DNA from: an uncultured Lachnospiraceae bacterium
GTDB taxonomy: Bacteria; Bacillota; Clostridia; Lachnospirales; Lachnospiraceae
Direction: 5' to 3'
Assembly: GCA_910585555.1 (NCBI GenBank)
Contig: CAJUFU010000052.1
Location: 15,206-20,828 of the forward strand
DNA: 5,623 bases
This document shows positions 1-4,550 of this stretch, piece by piece. The notes under the pieces were generated by a model. The model saw nothing but the letters and a program-made list of their open reading frames with translations. It had not been told where the DNA came from and did not search any database. Position 1 is the first letter of the stretch; each line of letters begins with the position of its first letter. The position numbers and the translations under genes are program-made.

Positions 1-76
1 TATCTTCTGGTCCCGGAGCGCCTGTGAGGTGACTCCGGGCAGTCTGCATGTAATCTGTATGAATCTGATGTTTCAT
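1..76 (-). CDS. Possible 5' end of an unidentified gene, cut by the window edge
   Basis: From an ATG at 76-74 the minus strand is open for 25 codons to the edge of the window (it begins MKHQIHTDYMQTARSH). I do not recognise the product. A GGAGG lies upstream, but about 13 nt from the ATG, which is longer than ideal, and it belongs to the decayed Rpn repeat. The frame runs through a strong 12-39 hairpin. A plus-strand frame (2 to about 94) is also open here, so coding is not established. It could equally be non-coding sequence joined to the broken Rpn copy. Confidence 0.2.
   Translation of the reverse strand, partial: MKHQIHTDYMQTARSHLTGAPGPED
12..39. repeat. Strong imperfect hairpin, GC-rich
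   Basis: CCCGGAG (12-18) pairs with CTCCGGG (33-39). Inside it CGCCT (19-23) pairs with AGGTG (27-31) using one G-T pair, leaving a 3-base GTG loop and one bulged A at 32. The stem is about 12 bp. No T run follows on either strand, so it is not a typical Rho-independent terminator. It stands out in an otherwise AT-rich flank. The role is unknown. Confidence 0.5.
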
Positions 77-82
77 GTTTCC

Positions 83-135
83 ACATCTACCTCCTGATAT
101 TGGGCAGAATCCTTTTGTTCTTCTTAGTACTTCGT
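83..135 (-). pseudogene. Remnant of the 5' end of an Rpn-type nuclease gene
   Basis: Aligned with the intact gene at 1724, this is the first ~17 codons of a paralogue. The start ATG has become ACG (135-133) and codon 4 is TAA (126-124). Similarity stops at about 83, next to the ACATCT that both copies share, and the sequence then becomes unrelated. No catalytic region remains, so it is a dead fragment left after duplication and deletion. The Shine-Dalgarno and its covering hairpin are unchanged although the start codon is lost. Confidence 0.75.
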
Positions 136-269
136 GTTCTCCTCCTGTCTGTACAGGAGAATGCATATCTGCTTTTCGCCTGTACTAAGATTAATCTGTT
201 GAAATTGTCCGGCGAAAAGCCTGAAACGCGCACCTGAATTTCCTTGAATGGATTGTGCGCGACAGGGTT

Positions 270-286
270 GCTGCCATACTGGCAGC
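270..286. repeat. Perfect 7-bp stem-loop in the spacer after the 88-codon ORF
   Basis: GCTGCCA (270-276) and TGGCAGC (280-286) form a perfect stem with a 3-base loop, between the end of the 88-codon ORF and the decayed leader. The matching site in leader copy 2 pairs only weakly. No T run follows on the minus strand, so termination of the upstream genes here is doubtful. It could block 3' exonucleases or simply be a chance structure. Confidence 0.4.
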
Positions 287-319
287 GTCCCTCTTAATCA
301 CTATTTATAATCTTTTATC

Positions 320-586
320 TCATTTTCCTGCAGCCGCAAACTCCGTCTTCGTACACTGCGTTATCTTTCGTATGAAGTGTTCGTCCATTCCCTCCTCTAT
401 CATTCTCTTGATAATATAAATCTTTTCCTCTTTTTTGCCTTCCTTTATACCCTTTCTTCTTTCTTCCTCCATCCACTCCCTGATTGCCTTGCACATAGGA
501 ACCCCCTCCTTTTCCATCTTATCTATCAGCCCTTTCATATGCAGATGCACTGTCGATATCTTTGAAACTTCCCGAAAGTCATCCAT
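320..586 (-). CDS. Orphan C-terminal fragment of an Rpn-family nuclease
   Basis: An 88-aa, highly charged helical protein without a catalytic domain. Residues 3-15 (DFREVSKISTVHL) match residues 209-221 of the intact upstream Rpn protein (DFQEASKIPTEHL). The DNA also matches, about 45 bp at 536-580 against 1056-1100. The rest (MCKAIREWMEEERRKG, then a K/E/G-rich linker and IIKRMIEEGMDEHF) is the lysine/glutamate-rich tail with a terminal helix motif common in Rpn/PDDEXK_2 'transposase' proteins. It is a different tail class from the coiled-coil tail of its neighbour. The ATG overlaps the upstream stop by 8 nt with no good SD, so any translation is probably coupled. It could be a dead remnant of a deleted paralogue, or a free tail protein acting on the nuclease. 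Homology is secure; function is not. Confidence 0.65.
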   Translation of the reverse strand: MDDFREVSKISTVHLHMKGLIDKMEKEGVPMCKAIREWMEEERRKGIKEGKKEEKIYIIKRMIEEGMDEHFIRKITQCTKTEFAAAGK

Positions 587-929
587 TTTCCCAAAACTTT
601 TCTAACAGCTCGTCTACTGCACTCTCATTTAGGCCGGTATCTGCTTTCAGTTGATTCTTTGCCTCGCCTTTTTTCATTTCCTGTTTCTTATAGGTTGAAA
701 GTAGGATACCATATAAATTCAACTTTTCTCGTTCTGCTTTCGCCGCTCTTTGCTCAGATGCTTGCACCTTTTTCTCGGCCGCTTCCGCTCTCTGCTCAAA
801 TTCCTCCGCTCTTTGTCTCTGGTTTGCTGCTTCCTGCTCGGCATCCTCCGCTCTCTTTCTCTGTTCGGCTGTGTTGCGGCGCTCTAATTGAATATCCATC
901 TTCTCCATATTTTCAAACAAATATCCCAT
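579..929 (-). CDS. Possible in-frame short form of the Rpn protein from internal M266
   Basis: In-frame ATG at 929-927 (residue 266) is preceded by AAGGGG (937-942 on the plus strand as CCCCTT) at 7 nt spacing, a good Gram-positive SD. The product would be 116 aa: the whole coiled coil and end helices without the nuclease domain. In E. coli, rpn genes are known to express C-terminal small proteins from internal starts that bind and inhibit the full-length toxic nuclease. The arrangement here matches that scheme, but the internal start is inferred from sequence only. Confidence 0.35.
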   Translation of the reverse strand: MGYLFENMEKMDIQLERRNTAEQRKRAEDAEQEAANQRQRAEEFEQRAEAAEKKVQASEQRAAKAEREKLNLYGILLSTYKKQEMKKGEAKNQLKADTGLNESAVDELLEKFWENG

Positions 930-1724
930 ATTGCCACCCCTTATCTTCTCTATAAAATCACTTGTCTCCTCTGCTGTCAGATTCAGCCTCCGGCACAGGC
1001 TCCTTACCGTTGCAATGATAATATCTACCACATCTACCGGTGCATTCTGTAAGATTTCATCCAGATGCTCCGTCGGTATCTTTGAAGCTTCCTGAAAATC
1101 TTGTGCCTGTTGCATCTTATTGAGCAGCATCAACAATGAAATTGCATCTTCCTTTGACAGTAATTCCTCATTGGAATACTCCCGTGTCCTGACCAGCTTG
1201 TATGTAAAATCCGGTATGTATGCCTGAAACAAATCTCCTAGCAGGATTCTCTCTTTCAGACTGCGTGCCGCTGTCCATTCTCCCGTCCCTTCGTAGTATA
1301 CGATTGGATAGATTGGCGGATACAGGAATTCTTTATGCCTGTTGCTTCTTATTTCTTCTAAATCCCTGACATAATTCTCCCAGATACAGACCATATATTT
1401 GAGCAACTGCATGGTCACATCATAATCGACTGCGCTTTTATGTTCAATGAGCGAAATGATATAAATATCCTGCTGTTTCCCGCCTGCCTGGTCTCTCAAT
1501 CGTATCTTCTTTACGGTATCCGCCTGCAGTTCCACCTCTTGAAACAGATGATACCGTTCCGAGACGTCCTCGATATCTTCCGGCTGAACATTGGCTAGTA
1601 TCGGCAGTCCCGAATAGTCCCGCAAAAACTGTGCGCACAGCGTATGATTCCCAAAAATACTTTTGCTGCTGACATCTGCCTCCTGATATTGGGCAGAATC
1701 CTTTCGTTCTTCTTTGTACTTCAT
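579..1724 (-). CDS. Rpn family recombination-promoting nuclease / PD-(D/E)XK transposase_31-type protein
   Basis: A 381-aa protein of the Rpn (YhgA-like, PDDEXK) family. E. coli members are DNA endonucleases that raise RecA-independent recombination and have been linked to phage defence; they are not true transposases. Visible family marks: an N-terminal region with IFGNHTLCAQFLRDY (23-37), likely catalytic D69 in ADTVKKI, then a beta strand leading to LIEHKS (92-97) with E94 and K96 as the E-x-K pair, followed by Q106/Y110. YPPIYPIVYYEGTGEW (135-150) is the family's typical strand. No core residue looks lost. The tail (about 283-335) is a heptad coiled coil, then a small helical end. The start is fixed by AGGAGG 5 nt before ATG at 1724. 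It follows its own promoter and long leader and overlaps the orphan tail ORF downstream. Confidence 0.85.
   Translation of the reverse strand: MKYKEERKDSAQYQEADVSSKSIFGNHTLCAQFLRDYSGLPILANVQPEDIEDVSERYHLFQEVELQADTVKKIRLRDQAGGKQQDIYIISLIEHKSAVDYDVTMQLLKYMVCIWENYVRDLEEIRSNRHKEFLYPPIYPIVYYEGTGEWTAARSLKERILLGDLFQAYIPDFTYKLVRTREYSNEELLSKEDAISLLMLLNKMQQAQDFQEASKIPTEHLDEILQNAPVDVVDIIIATVRSLCRRLNLTAEETSDFIEKIRGGNMGYLFENMEKMDIQLERRNTAEQRKRAEDAEQEAANQRQRAEEFEQRAEAAEKKVQASEQRAAKAEREKLNLYGILLSTYKKQEMKKGEAKNQLKADTGLNESAVDELLEKFWENG
729..854 (-). repeat. Six tandem 21-bp heptad units encoding the coiled coil
   Basis: Residues 291-332 of the Rpn protein split into six 7-residue units: RAEDAEQ, EAANQRQ, RAEEFEQ, RAEAAEK, KVQASEQ, RAAKAER. 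At DNA level AGAGCGGAGGA/AGAGCGGAAG-like stretches recur every 21 bp. Unit gain or loss would keep the frame and change the coiled-coil length. The units are diverged, so recent expansion is not evident. Confidence 0.7.
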
Positions 1725-1867
1725 GTTCTCCTCCTGTCTGTACAGGAGAATACGTATCTGCTCTTCGCCTGTACTAAGATTAATCTGTTGAAATTGTCCG
1801 GCGAAAAGCCTGAATTACGCACCTGAATTTCCTTGAATGGATTGTGCGCGATAAGGTCTGTTGCCAT
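1721..1867 (-). CDS. Possible 48-aa leader ORF overlapping the Rpn start
   Basis: From ATG at 1867, with GGAG 5 nt upstream, a 48-codon frame (begins MATDLIAHNPFKE, ends FSCTDRRRT) stops at TGA. That TGA shares bases with the Rpn start codon (ATGA overlap), the classic layout for translational coupling. Most of the frame stays open in repeat copy 1 with only two amino acid changes there, but copy 1 has a 1-bp indel after its ATG. I do not recognise the peptide. The same bases form the leader hairpins, so either coding or RNA structure could explain the conservation. The longer version starting at 1999 would begin upstream of the predicted transcription start and is unlikely. Confidence 0.3.
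   Translation of the reverse strand: MATDLIAHNPFKEIQVRNSGFSPDNFNRLILVQAKSRYVFSCTDRRRT
1731..1850 (-). promoter_or_regulatory. Structured 5' leader with SD-covering hairpin, upstream of Rpn
   Basis: Three consecutive inverted repeats lie in the minus-strand transcript. Stem 1 pairs 1844-1849 with 1817-1822 (6 bp, one G-U). Stem 2 pairs 1800-1809 with 1760-1769 (10 bp, one G-U), its 30-nt loop holding the palindrome AGATTAATCT (1777-1786). Stem 3 pairs CTCCTG (1743-1748) with CAGGAG (1731-1736), the second arm being part of the AGGAGG that serves the Rpn ATG. All three also exist in repeat copy 1. Sequestering the SD would limit translation of a potentially toxic nuclease unless the hairpin opens. 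It matches no riboswitch class I know. Confidence 0.5.
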
Positions 1868-1989
1868 ACCGGCTCCGACCCTCGCGGCATTCACCAAATA
1901 CTTGTGCAAGCACAGTACCTGGCTCACTGCCGTGGAAATAATATGCTCTTTAGAAGCAATACATCCTATAAAGCGATTACGATAGTTAG

Positions 1990-2018
1990 AATATAACACA
2001 TAATCTATATCTATGCAA
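1990..2018 (-). promoter_or_regulatory. Extended -10 promoter for the Rpn transcript
   Basis: On the minus strand TTGCAT (2018-2013) is separated by 17 bp from TATATT (1995-1990), and TGT directly precedes the -10, giving an extended -10 element. Predicted transcription starts near 1983, about 260 nt before the Rpn ATG and just past the acyltransferase A stop. The rest of the 1725-2063 gene-free stretch is leader. I see no convincing terminator for the acyltransferase operon in it. Confidence 0.55.
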
Positions 2019-2063
2019 GTTCTTTTTTCTTATCAAAATAGCAGCTCTTAAGCAGCTTATACT

Positions 2064-3203
2064 CTACATACGATAAGCAACCGGCTTCTCCTTATACATA
2101 AAGAAAATTTTTCCGCAATGCGGCACTCTGCAAATTATCCATACGATACAGAAGGTTAATAGATATGTACCGACTACATTCACTATCATCTCTATAGATT
2201 TATCTCCAATCTTTTCTATCCATCGTATGATAATCATCTGTACAGGTCTATGCAATAAATAGATTCCAAAAGAACACATGGACGTCTGCGTAATTATGCT
2301 CTTCCCTATCTTCAATTGAACATTTTTCAGCAGTAGAAACCATGCAATACCGATTAGAGGCATTGAGAAATAATTATACCAGACATTATATGCATACTGT
2401 TTATCATATAAGGTAATCTGAGTATAGATTGTCAAAAGATAATTGCAGACGAGTACTCCAACGATGCCCAATACTACCACCGGTCTTTTAAGTAATTTAT
2501 TTATCTCTATCTCCCAACGTCTTATGCAGTACCCCAGCAAAAGATAAAATCCATAAACATTTCCGGAATAACTCAAATCCAGTTGGCTGATAAGCTGTGG
2601 AAGACTATTAGCCAACAAAAACAAGTTAATGCTGGATACAATATATAAATATCCATATACGATAATCATGAAAATCAAAAGAATCTCTGTCGAGACCGTA
2701 TGCAGGATATTTGCCGCATACGGCAGAAAGATATACATTCCGATAATCATTGGAATATACCATGTGTGATTTAAATCAACCTTTTGCAGAAAGAATACAT
2801 TGCGGATATATGTCCCTATATCAAATGGCTTCTTATTGAACCACATCAAAAATAGATTATAGATAAGTATCCAAATTTCCCACGTCAACAACAAAGACAA
2901 TAAGTTATTTTTATAGAACTGCAAAGTCTTCTGCGCATCATATTCTCTGCTAACAAGAAGATACCCACTTAGAAGTAAAAAAATCGGAACACCCGATCTG
3001 CCCAGCGTAAAACCTGCAAAACAAAATATTTTTGCTCTAAACGGCATGGAAGATACATATTCCAGATTCAAATGATATGGAGGTTCAATACTATGATTCA
3101 ACACTACATAAAATGCCGCCAAAGAACGCAAAATATCTAAACCATCTATTCTACCCCCCCCCCCGTATTTTTTCTCACGATGTAACGTCTTTTCCATCAT
3201 CAT
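2064..3203 (-). CDS. Acyltransferase-3 family membrane O-acyltransferase A, poly-G tract, in frame (ON)
   Basis: A 379-aa polytopic membrane protein, likely about ten membrane helices, normal length for PF01757. Such proteins move acetyl or succinyl groups onto sugars of capsule, exopolysaccharide, LPS or teichoic acid. Marks: RIDGLDILRSLAAF (18-31) leading to TM1 with NHS (probable catalytic H37), GRSGVPIFLLLSGYLL (68-83), H146-x-WY before IGMYIFLP, and SFGIYLLH (311-318) near the end. Three ATGs in a row (3203, 3200, 3197) follow GAGGAG; the second or third is better spaced. Eleven G then encode four glycines. Losing or gaining one G meets TAG within a few bases. It is last of three paralogues, about 150 bp after B. 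The substrate cannot be told. Confidence 0.88.
   Translation of the reverse strand: MMMEKTLHREKKYGGGGRIDGLDILRSLAAFYVVLNHSIEPPYHLNLEYVSSMPFRAKIFCFAGFTLGRSGVPIFLLLSGYLLVSREYDAQKTLQFYKNNLLSLLLTWEIWILIYNLFLMWFNKKPFDIGTYIRNVFFLQKVDLNHTWYIPMIIGMYIFLPYAANILHTVSTEILLIFMIIVYGYLYIVSSINLFLLANSLPQLISQLDLSYSGNVYGFYLLLGYCIRRWEIEINKLLKRPVVVLGIVGVLVCNYLLTIYTQITLYDKQYAYNVWYNYFSMPLIGIAWFLLLKNVQLKIGKSIITQTSMCSFGIYLLHRPVQMIIIRWIEKIGDKSIEMIVNVVGTYLLTFCIVWIICRVPHCGKIFFMYKEKPVAYRM
3154..3164 (-). repeat. Homopolymeric tract of 11 G inside acyltransferase A
   Basis: Eleven C on the plus strand (G in the gene), about 13 codons after the start and right before the RIDGLD motif. In this AT-rich gene such a run is far beyond expectation. 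Slipped-strand mispairing would change its length: 11 (or 8, 14) keeps the frame; 10 ends at TAG after GTA GAA, and 12 ends at TAG at once. Confidence 0.85.
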
Positions 3204-3291
3204 TCTCTCCTCGTATTTTCATTCTTACACTTTTTCATGATTCTATTGAAAACTCCATTCCACCGCCTTTCAGATAGCGGCACAAATAATA

Positions 3292-3319
3292 ATGAAAGTA
3301 TGCTTTCTTTCATAGCATA
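3292..3319. repeat. Interlocked inverted repeats between acyltransferases B and A
   Basis: The 150-bp gap contains, back to back, ATGAAAG (3292-3298), TATGCT (3299-3304), TT, CTTTCAT (3307-3313) and AGCATA (3314-3319). The first pairs with the third element and the second with the last, both perfectly. With no spare loop bases the two stems cannot form together, so they are alternative hairpins with loops of 8 and 9 nt in the B-A transcript. No T run follows. A role as a switch or processing site between B and A is possible, and I see no clear promoter here. Confidence 0.45.
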
Positions 3320-3353
3320 TTCTCCGCAAATAATCGCATACCCTATTTCATAT

Positions 3354-4454
3354 TCAATCTTTCTCCTTATATAAAAATAAAATTTTTCCCAAACCTGGGA
3401 TTCTGCAGACCAGCCATACGATACAAGTTGTCAAAAGATATGTAGCAATCACATTTACAATCAGTTCAGTCGATTTGTCTCCAATCTTTTCTATCCACCG
3501 CATGATGATTATTTTTACAGGTATATGTAATAAATAGACGCCAAAGGAACACATGGACAACTGTGTAACTATACTCTTCCATTTCTTCAATTTCATAATT
3601 TTTAATAGTAAAAACCATGCAATGCCAATTATAGGCATAGAAAAATAGTCGTACCAAACTTTGTGTTGAATCTGTTTTTCATACAATATAATTTGAGCAT
3701 ATATGGTCCAGATATAATTGCACAAAAGCAGTCCGATGATGCCGAAAATCACTGCTGGCTTCTTAAGAAATCTATCTATTTTCATCTCCCAGCGCCTTAT
3801 GCAATATCCAAGTAAAAAATAAAATCCATATAGATTTCCGGCATAACTTAAGTCCAGTTGTCTGGTAATCGTCGGCAGACTATCTGCCTGTAAAAATAAA
3901 TTAATGCTTGGCACAATACACAGATAGCCATACATGATAATCATAAAAACAGCAATCGTACATGTCGAAATCGTATGCAGTACATTAGCTGCATACGGCA
4001 GGAAAATATACATTCCGATAATCATTGGTATATACCACGCATGGCCTAATGCAACCTCTTGCAAAAATAATGCATTGCGAAGGTACATGCCTAAATCAAA
4101 GGGTTTAGCGTTACACCACACCATAAATAGATTATAAAGGAATATCCAAATCTCCCATGTCAGCAGCATTGATAATAAATTGGTCTTATAAAATCGAACA
4201 ATTCCTTTGTCGTTATATTCTCTTCCAAAAAGAAGGTAACCGCTAAGAAGCAGAAAGATCGGAACACCGGTTCTACCCAGCGTAAAACAGGCAAAACTAA
4301 ATATTTTTACTCGTAATGGCATGGAAAACACATAATCTAGTTTTAACTGATAAATGGGCTCAATGCTATGATTCAGCACCACATAAAATGCCGCCAAAGA
4401 GCGTAGAATATCTAAACCATCTATTCTACCCCCCCCCCACTGAATTTTTACCAC
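3354..4454 (-). CDS. Acyltransferase-3 family O-acyltransferase B, poly-G tract, likely phase OFF
   Basis: A close paralogue of A (366 aa in this frame), with every motif kept: RIDGLDILRSLAAF, H29 in NHS, GRTGVPIFLLLSGYLL, H138-x-WY and SFGVYLLH near the end. The frame begins only at a GTG (4454) with no SD, and an in-frame TGA lies just upstream. The ATG homologous to the start of A is at 4470, after AAGAGG at 8 nt, and encodes MNMLHSGKNSV, which aligns with A's TLHREKKY. With 10 G that frame hits TAG right after the tract; 9 or 12 G would join it to the full protein. So B is probably an intact gene caught OFF, or the homopolymer length is miscalled. It follows C by 96 bp. Confidence 0.82.
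   Translation of the reverse strand: MVKIQWGGGRIDGLDILRSLAAFYVVLNHSIEPIYQLKLDYVFSMPLRVKIFSFACFTLGRTGVPIFLLLSGYLLFGREYNDKGIVRFYKTNLLSMLLTWEIWIFLYNLFMVWCNAKPFDLGMYLRNALFLQEVALGHAWYIPMIIGMYIFLPYAANVLHTISTCTIAVFMIIMYGYLCIVPSINLFLQADSLPTITRQLDLSYAGNLYGFYFLLGYCIRRWEMKIDRFLKKPAVIFGIIGLLLCNYIWTIYAQIILYEKQIQHKVWYDYFSMPIIGIAWFLLLKIMKLKKWKSIVTQLSMCSFGVYLLHIPVKIIIMRWIEKIGDKSTELIVNVIATYLLTTCIVWLVCRIPGLGKILFLYKEKD
4429..4438 (-). repeat. Homopolymeric tract of 10 G inside acyltransferase B
   Basis: Ten C on the plus strand, at the same place relative to the RIDGLD motif as the 11-G tract of A. The same TAGAATAG follows, supplying stops in both wrong frames. The length is one above 9, the nearest count that puts the SD-preceded ATG at 4470 in frame. 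Confidence 0.85.
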
Positions 4455-4461
4455 TATGTAA

Positions 4462-4484
4462 CATGTTCATATTTTCAGCCTCTT
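4462..4484 (-). promoter_or_regulatory. RBS and true start of acyltransferase B, out of frame with its body
   Basis: On the minus strand AAGAGG (4484-4479) sits 8 nt before ATG at 4470-4468; a second in-frame ATG is at 4464-4462. The following TTACAT is shared with A at the same distance from the tract. This decides which start is native, and shows that B as sequenced reads a short peptide ending in GGG then stop. Confidence 0.6.
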
Positions 4485-4550
4485 TTTACATGTTATCCTG
4501 TTTCACACTCACTGATAGAAATGATTTGTTCTGACTGCACACTCATCCAC

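Larger units (their letters stand above)
83..290 (-). repeat. Direct repeat copy 1: decayed Rpn leader plus 5' end
   Basis: This stretch repeats 1672-1880 in the same orientation at an offset of 1589 bases. By my count there are about 14 substitutions and one single-base indel over some 200 bp. It corresponds to the leader and first ~17 codons of the intact Rpn gene. All three leader inverted repeats persist here: GTGCGCG 255-261 with CGCGCAC 227-233 (7 bp), GGCGAAAAGC 211-220 with GCTTTTCGCC 171-180 (10 bp, perfect) and CAGGAG 154-159 with CTCCTG 142-147. Beyond about 290 the similarity is lost, and the promoter found upstream of copy 2 is absent. Confidence 0.9.
1672..1880 (-). repeat. Direct repeat copy 2: intact Rpn leader and 5' end
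   Basis: The partner of 83-290. It covers the first ~17 codons of the intact Rpn gene and about 155 nt of leader. The repeat conserves non-coding structure as well as coding sequence. Homologous recombination between the two copies would delete or duplicate the 1.6 kb between them, which holds the nuclease gene and the orphan tail. Confidence 0.9.

Noticed and set aside
377..565. 62-codon plus-strand frame
   Set aside because: It is antisense to the Rpn tail ORF, has no SD, and its F/L/S-rich translation is the expected shadow of a Lys/Glu-rich gene.
659..955. 98-codon plus-strand frame, hydrophobic
   Set aside because: It is the antisense shadow of the coiled-coil region; Pro/Ser/Leu richness follows from opposite-strand Glu/Ala/Arg codons, and no RBS is seen.
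579..1724. The Rpn gene as a real transposase or insertion sequence
   Set aside because: No terminal inverted repeats or target-site duplications flank it. The family name 'transposase' is historical, and the direct repeats are leader duplications.
83..1880. CRISPR or integron array
   Set aside because: There are only two repeat copies, about 200 bp long and 1.6 kb apart, with no spacers and no cas or integrase genes.
1721..1999. 92-codon frame starting at 1999
   Set aside because: Its ATG lies upstream of the predicted -10 element, so it would not be in the transcript. The shorter start at 1867 is the only plausible form.
2029..2080. Terminator for the acyltransferase operon downstream of gene A
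   Set aside because: There is a CTTATC/GATAAG pair and an AGCAGCT direct repeat, but inner pairing is poor and the minus strand continues A-rich rather than with a T run.
3077..3277. Plus-strand frames opposite the acyltransferases (also 3934-4137, 4316-4534, 4783-4989, 5152-5352, 5190-5390)
   Set aside because: They are short, overlap well-supported genes in antisense, recur at matching places in the paralogues as shadows, and lack RBSs.
3204..3353. Separate promoter for acyltransferase A
   Set aside because: Candidate boxes such as TTGAAT with ATTATT at 17 bp deviate too far at -10 to claim.
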